A stretch of 64,000 nt of DNA from Amoebophrya sp. A120 (lineage: Eukaryota > Sar > Dinophyceae > Syndiniales > Amoebophryaceae): the NCBI GenBank assembly GCA_905178155.1, contig CAJINV010000008.1:3336013-3400012 (forward strand). The letters are read 5' to 3'. The notes below the pieces were generated by a model. That model was given only the letters and a program-made list of their open reading frames with translations, did no database searches and was not told the origin of the DNA. Every line of letters starts with the position of its first letter. Position 1 is the stretch's first letter. Below, piece after piece: positions 33,676 to 46,039 of the stretch. The position numbers and the translations under genes were made by a program.

Positions 33676-36610
33676 TTCACGTACTTACAACGTAGCGGGG
33701 TGGTCGCAAAAATGGAAATAACCAAAGGGAAGGACATAAACTACTACACCCAGCGTACTAACAAGGGATCTTCCTACGAGCGAAAAAGTTTGTTTGTTCG
33801 CGTACATCAGCCACCAGTAGTACTTTTTACCAATCGGTGACAGACAGATCAAGGTCGTTTCTAGAGCTGTCGTCGTACCATCTTCTCGAGGATTTTTACG
33901 ATTTGTGTCCTTTTTCCAGCAACACAAACGACACTTGCGAATAAGTAACTCGGAAAAATGATCCTGCAGCTGCTGAATTTCCAACAAATTCTTCGATACA
34001 AAACCAGGAAACTCTGAAGGAAACGCGCCAGACATGGCCGCGGGCCTATCAAAAACGTAACGCTTTCTACAACGCGGAATGACAGCTCAAAAATCCGGAG
34101 AAGTCACGAACCAGCTACGCGCCGCGGCATTCTTCCTGTCATTCACGATCTTGCATTCATTTCTCTTGTTCCGCGATCGAATTCAGTGAAAAGACTCTTC
34201 TTCAGAAGGGTTGCAGTAGTAAGTCTGAAATCAATTTCTTCATTCCATATCTTGCAGATCCTGCTGATTAACACCTTGTTGAGCCAGAAGAGATCCCTCG
34301 GCTCACCCGCATAGCATCGGATCTGAAGAGAACCTGCAACTGTTCACATCAGAGATCACCTATTCATAGAACTACGCATACACCAAAAAATCAAGTTTAC
34401 GATCGGACCAGAAATAATGTAAGCACACCGGGAGCAGCGACAAAATTATTGCCTGTCTCCTAGTCACGTACTCTTCGACACGACAGGACTAAACGCCTCC
34501 TATTTGGTCTTTCCTGACCTTTTTCCATTGTCCTAGCTCGAGGTCGAAGTCGGTTCAGATTCACGTCTTCTGTGGTTTTCGTTTCACAGACCAGGATTTT
34601 TTTTACACCGCCTAGACGGGACCCTTACGGGCGAATTCGCTTATACCCAGCGAGGGAGGAAACGGCTCCCGGGTACCCCAGAAACAGGATACCAAATAGG
34701 GGTACCAGCTATCTCTGCGTGTATACATGAAAGTCGTAGAAAAATTGAAAATAACAGAACTGCGTGAACCCTACTGAAGATCATGATCGAAGTGAGCGAA
34801 AAAAAAATGTTTCCGGGGATCTACAAATCTCACAAAAGTGCCAGGCAAAGTACCCAGCTCGCACATCGTACAATGAGGCGCCGGCACAATGCAGTGGAGG
34901 GTGCGGCTCCACGAATACAAATGATGGCAGAACAAGCGATCATAGCGTTTCCGAAAAAAGCGGCTCGGAGACAGCTATGGGAAATACATACGAAGGGCGG
35001 GATCACAGAGGATGCGGCTCTGCGAAAGCACACAAAAAAGTCATACCAACAGAACTCAACACAGCTATTTCTAAATCGAAATGTAAAGGAAGGGATGCTG
35101 AAAGCACGACACCAACATCACAACCAAATCATCCTCCTCGAACGCTGGCGCAGGTGGTCCAAAAACTTCGCGACCGGAGTGGGCGGGCAGCGCGGACAAT
35201 GCAGAAAGTGCGCGTCGTCTGGCGGCAAATGAATCTACACGAATAAGACCGAAACACATCCTACTGTCCGGACAGACAATCAATCCCAATATCTAAGACT
35301 AGCAGCCTGCTGCTGCAAAAAAAGAAACCCCACCAAGCCTGAAATTGATTGGGAAAAAAGACAAGCCGACGGGCTTCACCAATCGCCTCGGCAAACCTGC
35401 AGCGATGGATCACCAGCCGTCTTGAAAATTGATGTATGTGGCAGTGCGACGAGGTCCTAGCGCTAACATGATGATAAGAACGAAGATCCAACATACAAAG
35501 CAGCAGCGGGGAACGCGAGGTCCTCCCAAATTTATTGTTTTTTTCTTAACAGAAACACATGGACGAACCGGGACGGATGGTTGTCATTGGTCATACTGGT
35601 ATTCGTCTTTTGGTTCAACGCGACAAAGTAAATCTCGTCTACTTCATCGCGACTAGAAAATTTACTACCTGCCAACAGAAGCAAATCGAAAATTAATACA
35701 CAGGAATAAACAAGAAAAACAAGAACTTATATTGACACTGCTGCAGGTAAGATTGTTTTTATCCGACCACATATCTTGCCCCTACGAAGACTACCAAAAA
35801 AAGGCACTCGAATACTAGAAACACGAAATTCCGTAGAACATACTTGGCTACTGAAATCAACGCGCCAAACAGAAACCCTGGAAGTCATATTTTACTGATG
35901 GGTCGATCAGCCTTTCTATCGGTTTCTATCGGATACTCAGTTTGTCCGAGTATAAATCGAACTGACCTTACAGATAACAAGAACAATCACAGAGCAGAAA
36001 GTCACGCTCTCACAGCAAATGCGCAAAAGAAAAACAGCGAAACATCCTCCAAATACTTCCATTGCAAATCCTGACAAACGGAAAAGAAAACTGAAACAGA
36101 AGAATCTTGACGCGGCAAGGCAGCTTTATTTTTCTCTTTTGAACTCGATTCAAGAACCAATAAATATAGCAGCTACGAATGTCGACGATGTACCACTTCC
36201 CCTAAGTCAATACCGTTCTTGAACTTTTTCAAATATCCCCGTGCCCAATCTTCCGTTACTGCGGACGCTGAGGAAGAGACTACAGCAGCGCCAGCGCGCT
36301 GTAGGTCCTTCATAAACTACAGCAGAGCAGCGGCAAAACGACGTCCTACTTTTCGTTACACCCAGCGCCCGCTGTTCCCTTCCGCTTCAGCAAGTCAGAC
36401 ACGGCATCGATGTTCCACTCCACGTCGGGCGGCAGCAGCTCGTGCAAGTTATGCATGCGGAAAAACGCGAGTTAACAACCGTGTAGTACGTGCACAAATC
36501 ATAAACAGTCTGTAGTTTGTATTCGTGCAAAATAAAAATACCAAGAGCTGCGCACGTTGAACGTCACGTCGCAGTACGTTTCTTTGCACGTATACATGGT
36601 CAACGCAACA
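33676..36610. other. Gene-poor stretch, about 2.9 kb
   Basis: Contains a minus-strand ATG frame at 33685-34035 (MSGAFPSEFPGFVSKNLL), probably 5' leader of the oxygenase gene. At 34764-35246 two plus-strand frames of about 150 codons overlap in different phases. Near 34660-34720 a hairpin (gggtacccc/ggggtaccag) follows an A/T-rich leader. No tRNA or rRNA could be recognised. Confidence 0.35.
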
Positions 36611-39600
36611 TCATCGTTTCTCTGGATATAAGTTTGGCGAAGACAAGTCGCGGTGCAGTTGCTTCGTCTTTGGTTTGTTCCGTCCGCCGGAAGATGTTGT
36701 ACTTGCACGCGGCCCGCCCCAGGTTGAAGAACCAGAATTGTCGTGTGATCGTTCCAGCTCCGGTGAGGAGCACGAAGTCACTTCCTTCCCTTTTTTCCCT
36801 GGGGGCGATGAAAAAGCACAAGCAGCCGCCGCCATCTGCTGGCTGCTCCTGTTGTAATTATTTTCTTCTCCTGGAGGTGAGGTTGCTGTTGCACCAGAGC
36901 AGGCAGCAGCCGCGGACGTTCGAGTTCGGGTTTTTGTACTGGTACAATTCATCCCATTGAGCACGTTACAAGCACCGGGGCCCACCACCCGCGGAAGCGT
37001 GACCGTCACCACTGGTGCTAGGATTAGGTTCTCGGAATCCATTACCGGATCAAGAACACTGCTCATCTTCGACCCTTGTTCCGCGTCAACACCCAGGCGG
37101 GGGCTCCCCTCCTGCACTCTTTCAACACGAGTTGAAGTAGAGGTCGGGGCAATTATGTGTACGAAGGGTGCAGCTGCTGTCGTGCTGCACACACTTGCTC
37201 CACCGCGCCAATCCGCCGAGCTGGAGTTGTCATGCGCACTGTCGACGGCCGACGTCGGAACAGTTGTCGATGCGTTATCTTCTTCCGAAGTACTGGTGGT
37301 CGGGGACATCAGCTTCATCTCCTGTGGTTGTGGAGATGATGAACTCTCAGGATTTATCACTTCTGGCACTGCGGTGGGACGATTCAGCTGCCCATGTTGA
37401 AGATCTGCCCCGCATCGCTCACGACGGCCGAAATTTCGGTTCCCAGAATTCAGTCCCGCCTTTTTGCCAGTGCGGATTTTTGCCAGGAAAGCCTTCGTTT
37501 GCGCACTGGCCTCAACGACTGTACTACAAGAAGCTTTGGCCGCACTCCTATTAATTGTTCCTGCCGCCGCGGAGGTTGTCCTATTACGAATTCCGCCGCG
37601 GAACGTAGAACTACCAGAGGTGCCGGCCGCCGTCGCTGTTGCAGTTTTTCCGACTGACGTTGCTGATGGCCGAGAAAAAGTACGAGACCCGCCACCAACG
37701 GTCGCACTGCGGCTTCGCGGCTTGAAAAAGCCGATACTAGCAGGGGTCGGTGCAATTCCCGTGACAACCGCAGACCGACGCGGCTGCTCCGGCTGCTGCT
37801 CCTGCAGAGTGGTAGAGGCTGCTGCCAGGCCGGCTTTCACCTTGCTATTGCTGAACAAGCTCGCACTTTTGGCGCAGTTCCGCGCCCGCGACGTGGTGCC
37901 AGCGCTGGTGGATGTGGTACAGCCTCCTCGCGATCTTTTTTCTTCTTGATGTGCCCCAACAAGAAGACCTTCCGGACCGCAGTCTACTTCACCAGCTGTC
38001 GCCTGCTTCGCGCCCGAGGCCGAAGCTGCTCTCGCGGATCGCGGTGGGAACGTTGAGGGCCCGCCGCCCCGGGTGACCGTTGTTTCTTCGGCGGCGATAT
38101 CACGGTGTTCATCTTCGTCCTGTTGTGACGATGCAACAATTGCAGTACCCGAAAAGCCGTTCGGCTGCGGCGACATCGACGGACTCGGAGCTCCTGAAAA
38201 GACATCACCGCCGGAGGAGGACCCTCTGTGCTTCATCTTCATCCCTGGATCATCTTGTCCCTCTGCTAGTGGATGAGCTCCAGCTGATGTTGGAGTTGGC
38301 GCTATACTAGAACGCTGATAAAGAGTCTGTGGCTGTCTGTCCGCACCATAATTTGATATTCCAGTTCTATCCCCGAACATCAGGATCCGCTGTGGCGAGC
38401 TAGCCGCCGTCGTTGGACAGGTGCTCGCGGGTCTTGTACCCGGGCCGCATCGTCCCGGAGGACCGCCTCGGCCGGCGGAGGAGGCCAACCGTACCACTGA
38501 CCGGTGCTGGCCCGACGTGCTCCGGCCGCTCTTCCCGGAGCTTGCTGTCAGCGTGCTGCTGCCCCTGTCACCTCCGAATGCAGCAGCGGAGGAACCCGAA
38601 GGGGGCGCGGCGGTCGGGGCCAACGGCACAGGAGAGAGGTCGGGTTTCTGCAGCATTATCTTTTGCTCCATTCCCTCCACTTTCTTCTTGTTCCTTACGT
38701 TCAACCGCTCGATCGCCTTGCTGAAGTCCGCATTCTGGTACCGAACCTGAAGTGCATAGAAGGTGATTTGTGTTTTTGATGCAAAAAATCTACGCAGCGC
38801 AACTTTTTTCTTCCGCGAGTGGTACTAGACTTTCTCTTCTCTGATCTGTCCCTGCGTCGAACTTCTGCATTCATTAAGTAACCCGCAAAAACGAACCCCG
38901 CGACTGTCCTAAACTGATGTGAGTGCAGCTCAATAATAAATTCTGCGCAGTGATGCAAGACAAGTAGAACAAAAACAAGCGCAGAAGTATACGCAGCTTT
39001 TTCTCCAGCCTTGAAACTCTACTTAGAGGCCGTGATATGTATCTGTATGATCCGACAGAAGTTACTCCCAATGATGTAGTAGTAAATATCAAGTTCTCCT
39101 AGTTGCAAGTACCACATCCGCATGCTCCCTTGCCTTTTCCACCGCCTCCCTGCCGCCCCCGAAGACCCCGTTGGTATGGATGCGTCAGGATTGAAATCGA
39201 CAAAGTTGAAATAACTTGCAATGCATAAAAGGGATGAAAGTTGTACCGCAGTTTCCAAGTGGCGCATGACAAATTTGAGTAGAGCCGAAATCCAGTTTGT
39301 AATGCTGTTTGGGTAAGGAAGACGCCCTTTGTCATGCCACTTCAGCAGCTCCATTTCTACCCCGCAACAGGCTTACAATCAGCCTCCCTTGCCTACTCTG
39401 CAAGACAGGCATTTTGTGGGTTGCATTTTACGCATGACAAACTATTTCAACTTTGACGATTTCGATCCTGACGCTTCCATAGTTGGCCTGAATCTCGTAC
39501 CACGCCCGGATCTTCCGGATCTCCTTCGCTATTACAATGAAAAATGCCCCCACCCCGGAACTTGGAAGCGTTTGTCTTGCAAACCTTTCCAAATAAAACA

Positions 39601-42259
39601 TTCGCCCTCTTGCATCTATCAGCATTACAGATTTTCGATCGTGATTAGCAAAAATTTGTATTGCAAAAGATGCCAGCAAGAGCGGCGCTTGTCATGCAAG
39701 CGATGCTATGTACGCCCAGACTGTGCATCAGAAAGAGTCATACTCCTTTCTTGCATGACAAAAAGTTTTCGTTTGGAAACTTCGCATCACAAATCATTGC
39801 AACTTTGGGGGTAGGGGCATTTTTCACTACAATATTCGCGTGCTGGTGTTTCTCGCCCTGTAGCTCCGCCCGCAGCTGGAAAACCTCCTTCTTCAGTGCT
39901 TGCTTTTCCAGTTCCACCTTCACACTGCAGTCCTTCTCGTATGCACGAGGACAGACTCCTCGTCCCCTCATTTGCAATCAATGGCAGGTTGAGCAGCAAC
40001 AAAAACTATAACAGCCGAAATCTACTAGTAGCTTCAGCGTAAACAAATCCAAGCACATGTACTCCAGTAGTGCTGCTGTCGTCGACAAGAACCTCCCAGA
40101 CTCAATTACTATAAAAGCGTAAAAGTATTTCTGGCGGTGCCACTTCTATGCACGAGAAATGAGGGGGATAGGAATTCCAAATGGAATTGTCCGCTATCAT
40201 AGTTCAACCTGACGAAAATCCTTCTCCAGGTTCTTCTTCTCGCGCTCCAAGTGACGCAGACTGCTTATGCAAGCGCCAGGTGTTGAAGCAAATCTGTACT
40301 GCGCAAAATGGGCCACAGCGAAAATGAAAATCGTAATCCGGCCATCCACTTCTGAGCGGCGCGATACTCATTTTGCCACGACCTAGCACCAACCTGTTTC
40401 TGTCTCCAACTCCATAGATGACCGAAGACCGGGTTAGTACAAGCGAGTGCAGCTCTTGTCATGCTATAATTCAGCGCCCAACGAGTCATTATTACGTCAG
40501 GTGTACGATTCTTGGCTTCACGCGTCTCGCACTCGCTGCAATGCAGATGCTTAGCATTATTTCAATTTGATGATGTGTAGCAATATTTATTCAATTTCAT
40601 GCATAGCCGCCCATTTATCCACTTTGATGCCTTTCCACATGACACTTCCATACTGCCATCGAAAAGAAAAGAAATACTGCGCCCCTTGTCCACGATAAAT
40701 TCCGATGTGTACCGGAACCGAGCCTACTTGCCCGACCCCCGGTGATAGATCGAACTGGTGTATGAAAAGCTACTTAGTACTATAATGCGAGGCAAGAGAT
40801 ACAGCGAAACAAATCGTGCGTTCAGGATCGAAATGCAATTTTCTTGGACGCGGCGACGCAATCCAAAAATGAGGGGTCCCTAACTGCTCTCGTGCCGCCA
40901 CAGGGCGGTTTGCGCCGTCTGGACCTCCTTTTTGAGCAGAGTCTCCCGGTCTTTGAACTCTTGCTCCAACCGCCGGAGCTGATGTTGTGCAGTTTATGTT
41001 TAGAGTGTCCCTAGGCAGTCCCGAAGAATCACACGCTTCCCAGTAGAAAGAAAAGCGCACGACTGCTCCAAATATCTTCTAATATGCGCATCTATTTACT
41101 TGCCCGAAATGAATTATCTGCTACCTTACCGTGGTCTGAAACTGGTCCTCCACATTCAGCAGCGTCTCTTCCAGCGAAGCGTTCGCGGCCTCCAGCGTAT
41201 TGATCCGCCTCTGCAAATGCTGCGCCTTCTCGGTCAGGAGTTTAGTATTTCGGTCGTCGGCTTCTAAAACGCAAACGGCCTCTGTTTCTTGCCCCTTCGG
41301 CCTGATGGTCACCGGGGAGCTGTGCGTGATGGATGCGCCAATCAAACGCCTGTTGCAGATAATTTTCAAGATACCTACATCACTCCGCCTAACTCTGGCC
41401 CACGGGCCTGCAGCTGCAGGTTGTGTATGTTGCTTTTACAAGATCCCGCGGTAAGAGTCAAACAATCTCCCTCTCCCGTACCCTGAGCTATGTGATAAAA
41501 AGGGGAGAATCAACTGAAACGACATGCCGCAATAAGATCTTGACCTTGACTGTCTAGATTCAGCTCCGGCTGCTCCATCTCGTCCATTCCCAGCGCCGCT
41601 TGGCCCGCCGCAATGGATTCTACGCGTAGCAGATCCCTCTGAAAAGCGATCACTACTCGTCACCCCAACCTTCTTCCGCTCTCCGCCGGCCTGATGCCCC
41701 GATTCCGTCCGCGGTAGTGATTCGCCCTCGGCGGTCGCATCTGTACTTTCGCCGTCGAAACCGCGCCCGAGCAAGGTCAAGTTCTCTAGTTCCAGGCTCC
41801 GCACTTTCTCCTGCAGTTGCGCGAATTCCTGCTCAAGAAAGCGCTTCTGTTGCGTCTCCTGTTTCAGGTCGTGCTCCAGGTGCGCGTTTTTTCGCTCCAG
41901 CCTATGCATTGGAAAAGTATCGCCCTATCGCAGTAGGATAAACTGCATCAGGAATTTTGGCAAGAAGAAATGTGGAATTTTGTTGTACTTACTGCTGATT
42001 CAGGTCACGAAAGGTCTCAATTTGCCATGCATGACTGGTGCAGTAAATTATACGCAGAATGGGTACGATGCTTTTGCAGAGGATACAGCCCGTCGACCTC
42101 CAATTGCCAGGCGCGGGCTTCCATCTCGGTCGCCGGAAGGCTGCGGAACTCCGCCAGCTTGTGCTTCGGTGATGTCGTGCTGGGCGCAGGCAGCTCTTGA
42201 AATAGGGTGTTCGGCTTTTTACGCCACCGCGCATCGACATGGTCGTGGATGCTCGGCAT
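36611..42259 (-). CDS. Coiled-coil protein with long disordered C-terminus
   Basis: The ATG at 42259 (MPSIHDHVDARW) starts exon 1. Introner 16 joins EVDGL to ERKN, opening a heptad-rich coiled coil (LEQEFAQLQEKVRSLELENL). Further coiled-coil exons lie near 41270-41130 (AQHLQRRINTLEAANASLEETLL), 40985-40880 and 40260-40210, with exact boundaries unresolved. From 39960 the model is firm: introners 15 and 14 flank a 48-nt exon (EIRKIRAWYEIQAN). A GT-AG junction then leads to ADVVRYQNADFSKAIERL and to a 700-residue Ser/Thr/Ala-rich tail ending at 36611. No enzymatic domain is seen. The composition suits a cytoskeletal or scaffold protein. It is likely more than 1,000 residues. Confidence 0.6.
39175..39481. 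mobile_element. Introner 14, caaagttgaaat family
   Basis: Begins tatggatgcgtcaggattga and ends gatcctgacgcttccata. Inverted arms extend about 45 bp with few mismatches. The duplication gttgg is perfect (39170-39174 and 39482-39486). Excision joins EIQAN to GVFG. Confidence 0.92.
39530..39834. mobile_element. Introner 15, tgaaaaatgcccccacccc family
   Basis: Begins tattacaatgaaaaatgccc and ends gggcatttttcactacaata. The duplication ttcgc is perfect (39525-39529 and 39835-39839). Excision joins HQHAK to EIRK. The body is the reverse complement of introner 21 at 51038. Confidence 0.93.
41903..42085. mobile_element. Introner 16 (shortest copy)
   Basis: Tips tatgcattggaaaagtatcg and cgatgcttttgcagaggata are inverted copies. 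The duplication cagcc is perfect (41898-41902 and 42086-42090). At 183 bp it is the smallest element. Excision joins EVDGL to ERKN. A GT-AG reading is also possible nearby, but the duplication favours an introner. Confidence 0.85.
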
Positions 42260-42784
42260 CCTGGCAAAATGCGACACGTGCCCGGGCCGCGTGCGGAGGA
42301 AAAGTCCGATAATGCTCGGTCCCTACTGCAGTTTAATACCGGCGTTCCCGGAGGAACTAGTCCTCGGGAGGAAGACCTACGCAACTGCACGGGACGAACG
42401 AGAACAAAGAACCTATTAAGCGGGTGAAGACCATTTTTATCTTTTGTGGCCCCTCTGCAGATTTTGAAACTGTCGCTCGCGGGTTGGATTGACGCCCTCT
42501 GTGTTGGAAAAAGTCACTCACGAGGACGGGCGGCAGCGAATGAAAAAAAGGAAACCGAATTTTTGCCGACCAAAGCTGAGAAAGAAACCGGCTGCGTGGG
42601 AAGCACGAGAGGAATGAACACAACATCTCACAGCACGGGAGATAACTGCCAGCCAGCAGACAGAAACGGATCATGAGCTCCAAAGCTTCCTCTGTTCTTA
42701 CTAGGGTAAGGTTCATTTTCATATGACAGAACTTCTTGTCGCTACCACTTCGTCGTGAAGTAGAAATGATTCATTTTTTTCATA

Positions 42785-45577
42785 TCACCTCTTCCGGAAC
42801 AGGAAAAATTGGCATTGTTGATATCCTGCGTTGTTGAGCATCAAATTCGACACCAATTCTAATTCTTTCTCGAAAAAGGAATGGTAGTCGCGCAACACCT
42901 GTTTGGTGCGGATCGTGACCACCCCGAGCAGTCCCGATTTGTCGCGCAACACCCGCACCCACTCAGTCATCCACTTCTTCCAGTTCTTTTGGATTAGCGT
43001 GTGCGAGCCGTGGCGCTGCCCCCACGGCGGGTCCACGAAGATCAGATCGACGACCCCGCTGCGGAAGGGAAGGCGGTTGCACGTGGTTTGGCTCAGAAAG
43101 TCCACCGGTGGCGGGTGCTTGCTCGAGGTGGCTTTCAAGTTCTCCGCCAGCTCCTTGCAGTCCGCGCCAAGGAGGTGGAACTTCGTCGCCGGGAAAAGGA
43201 GTTCTTCACGTGCTTTAATATTGTTCCGCCCAGAAGATGAATTCGAAACTGCGATTTGCTCTGTCTCTGGTCTGCAAGAATCCACCGTGTCGTGGTTTTC
43301 GCCATCGTTTTCATCGTTTTCCCGGCGCCTGGAATTCGGGGCCGGTAGAAGTTCTTGGTCCTGCAACACGGAGCCGGAACTTGACGCCGAGGTTCGACTA
43401 CTACTTGCTCTTCCACCCAACAGCCCCTCTTTATTTGCAGCTTCCCGTTGTTGTAGCCATTCCGCGCCGAGCTCAGTGTCCATCAGGATCTTCGCCCTCT
43501 TCACTTTCCGATCTTGGTCTTCTGCGTCCTGCTGCTTCGTAGTTCCATGTAGTAGTAGCTCTCCTTCTCCGTCCGCACTGCACGATTTCAACACTCCTTC
43601 CTTTGATCGGGAAAAAGTACCAGAGAACGGAGAAAGGAAACAGCCTGCCTGCGGCTGGTGGTCCGAGCCCCCGGACGAGTGTGACGTATTCTTGTTAAAC
43701 CGCGAAGACAATGCTTGCATCACCAGCGGCAACGTGCCTGTCCCGCACATCGGATCCAGAACGGTCAGACAGCGACTCGTTGGAACCAAAGAAGGATCAT
43801 TTTTGCTTTCACCATGGGGGAGTCTCCCCGTCGAGCCGGGATCAACTACATCCGGAGGAGCCGTCGTTCCCTCAACACAACTAGTTTGTCGTCCCTTTTC
43901 AACATCGTCCCTCCGTTCCGCCGCCCGGAGCATCGTAAGTCCCAAGGCCGCCGCCACGGCAGTGTTGGTACCGGTCGTGCTGCCGTTGAAGAGGTGTGTT
44001 TTCCGCTTCATCCGGACCCCGAGCGCCCACAGGTCGCTGCCCGTCACCTGGCGGGCGAGCTGGTCCTTGGCGAGCAAAGCGGACAGGTTGTTGATACAAC
44101 TACACGTGGATGAAGTCGCCGGGGTGGACGACCGGGTCGACGCAGAAGTAGAGCACGAGAGTGATTGTGGTACTGCAGGGCCGCGGGGGTTCCTCTGATC
44201 ACAAGAGCCTGGAGGTCCCGGTGTTGTTCCTGGTGTCGCTACGGAAGTAGTCTCCAGCATCTTGTTCACCCCCGCGGCAGAAGTCGTCGAGTCACCAACT
44301 TCAGGTGATGCTCGGAGTTCGACGGAGGTGGTCCCATCGAGTTCTACTCTAGAATTAGAACTAGAACTAGATGACTTACAACTGCGCTGCTCATGCTTTG
44401 GAGGAGTACGAGTACTAATTTGTTCGCCGCGGGCGAAATAAGACTCTTCGAAGGACATCGATGAATGCGCAGCAAGTGGGTTGTAGTCCTCCTTCTCCCC
44501 CACCGGTTTTTCGCGTGATGCGTTGTTCCTGCAGGCACTGAGCCAAATGCTCGAAGTGCTGTGGTCTCGTCGTCGCAGCTCCTGTTCCGAATCATCTATA
44601 GCTCCGGTTGCAGTTCCTTCTCCTTCCTCTGCTTCTCTTTGGCCTCTTTCCCACCTGTTCGGATGACCATCCTTTCCGTCTTCACTGACTACGGACCGTT
44701 TCATCTCCGCCGCCGCCCGCTTTTCCCCCGCCGCCCGCTTTCCCCCCGCCGCTCTCCTCGCTCCGGGGATTTCCTTAGAGAACTCGTCGCCGCGCTTGTG
44801 GCTGACAAAGATGACGATTTCTAGTTCGAAGTCTTTCATCGACACCGGGGAGGATTTTTTCTCCTCCTCCGTGCGCTCGGGCAGCAACTCGGTCGCCAGC
44901 TCCCCGAACAGGCTACAGAGGTCAATGGACTTCACGGCGAACTCGCCCACCTTCTCGCACGTCGCCCGCCACGGCTTCCGCTGGTTCAGGATGCGCAGCA
45001 GATTCTCGCGGTGTTCCAGGATGAACGGCTTCAAAATCTTCGTTTTCGCTGCCTCCTTGGCCGCATCACTTTCCACCTTTTTCCGCTGCGGGAACTTCTT
45101 GTTGTTCCCCACCCGGTGCTCGATCGCCGGGAACGAGTGCTGCTCCTCCTTGAAAAAGGACTGCGCCGGGAAAGGGATAATTCCGGTTCTTCCGCTATTT
45201 TCCCGCGAAAAGTGTTCTTTCTCTTGGTGCTGAGGGACCTCCACTACATTTGGATTTATTCTTGCGCTCCTGTCGCAGCTTTCAACACCGTCGCAGCTTC
45301 TTCCCAACAAACCCGCCGTTGCGATGGGTTCGAAGAGCAAATCGAACGTCAGCGGTAGGTCTTCGACGGTAGTTTCGTTCTCGGGATGATCATGTACCAC
45401 CTGGTGCACCGGCAACCGGAACACAATCAAATCGTGCACCAAATTTTCGCACACAATCTCTGCTTTGAAAAGCTCAAGCTCGTACAAACACGCCAGACGC
45501 AACCCGTGCTTGTAGACCCCGATCCACGTGGTCGTGTGGAGGGAACCAGGGCCGGGTTGCGGCGGGGGAAGTGACAT
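42785..45577 (-). CDS. THUMP-type tRNA guanine-N2 methyltransferase-like protein
   Basis: An intronless 930-residue frame from the ATG at 45577 to TGA. The Rossmann-fold SAM motif I reads LDPMCGTGTLPLVM near residue 610. The catalytic motif reads VDPPWGQRHGSH near residue 849, where THUMPD2/3 and Trm14 enzymes have D-(L/P)-P-(F/W)-G. The C-terminus has WVRVLRDKSGLLGVVTIRT, as in this family. Upstream, LEIVIFVSHKRGDEFSKE and VRMKRKTHLFNG resemble segments preceding the SAM domain in THUMP methyltransferases. Two Ser/Thr-rich insertions of over 100 residues make it about twice the usual length. The expected role is N2-methylation of guanosine in tRNA. A clear THUMP fold could not be confirmed by eye. 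Confidence 0.62.
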   Translation of the reverse strand: MSLPPPQPGPGSLHTTTWIGVYKHGLRLACLYELELFKAEIVCENLVHDLIVFRLPVHQVVHDHPENETTVEDLPLTFDLLFEPIATAGLLGRSCDGVESCDRSARINPNVVEVPQHQEKEHFSRENSGRTGIIPFPAQSFFKEEQHSFPAIEHRVGNNKKFPQRKKVESDAAKEAAKTKILKPFILEHRENLLRILNQRKPWRATCEKVGEFAVKSIDLCSLFGELATELLPERTEEEKKSSPVSMKDFELEIVIFVSHKRGDEFSKEIPGARRAAGGKRAAGEKRAAAEMKRSVVSEDGKDGHPNRWERGQREAEEGEGTATGAIDDSEQELRRRDHSTSSIWLSACRNNASREKPVGEKEDYNPLAAHSSMSFEESYFARGEQISTRTPPKHEQRSCKSSSSSSNSRVELDGTTSVELRASPEVGDSTTSAAGVNKMLETTSVATPGTTPGPPGSCDQRNPRGPAVPQSLSCSTSASTRSSTPATSSTCSCINNLSALLAKDQLARQVTGSDLWALGVRMKRKTHLFNGSTTGTNTAVAAALGLTMLRAAERRDDVEKGRQTSCVEGTTAPPDVVDPGSTGRLPHGESKNDPSLVPTSRCLTVLDPMCGTGTLPLVMQALSSRFNKNTSHSSGGSDHQPQAGCFLSPFSGTFSRSKEGVLKSCSADGEGELLLHGTTKQQDAEDQDRKVKRAKILMDTELGAEWLQQREAANKEGLLGGRASSSRTSASSSGSVLQDQELLPAPNSRRRENDENDGENHDTVDSCRPETEQIAVSNSSSGRNNIKAREELLFPATKFHLLGADCKELAENLKATSSKHPPPVDFLSQTTCNRLPFRSGVVDLIFVDPPWGQRHGSHTLIQKNWKKWMTEWVRVLRDKSGLLGVVTIRTKQVLRDYHSFFEKELELVSNLMLNNAGYQQCQFFLFRKR

Positions 45578-46039
45578 AGTATGTCGAAGATGAAATTAAA
45601 ATGAGGAGTAGAGCAAAAGAAATTCGAGGGGCGCACCGTTTGCGACAAGTGGCGTGCTGCTGTGTGATAGATTCGACCACGTCTCAGGGAGGGAAAACAA
45701 ATCTCAACAACATCACAACTTCTGAGTGGTAACTTGCTAGCGTCGGCCTGATATATGTTGTATGATGCAGCTTGATTTGATGTTCTTTCAGCAGTTCAAG
45801 TTCGCATCGAAATAGAAAAATTTAGATTTACCGTCGTGGATCATCATCATTCACATCAACTTGCATTTCCTTCGGGTCCATTTTTACTGGCGACTGCTTG
45901 TGCACCAGCAGAGTGCAGATCTTCTTCGATCTTTTTCAGATCCACGAGAAACAACTCGAACGCTCATCGCATATTTCAACTTTCGATCTTCCCTACCGCA
46001 ACTCTACCTGGAACAAAACAAAGTAGACCCGCTTCGATC
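45578..46039. other. Intergenic, about 0.46 kb
   Basis: AT-rich spacer between the methyltransferase start and the 3' end of the next minus-strand gene. No distinct signal seen. Confidence 0.4.

Noticed and set aside
33685-34035. 116-codon minus-strand frame just upstream of the oxygenase-like gene
   Set aside because: Ends 10 bp before the oxygenase start, has no domain, and looks like 5' leader sequence.
42903-44198. Plus-strand 431-codon frame
   Set aside because: Antisense to the methyltransferase, which has recognisable SAM and catalytic motifs.
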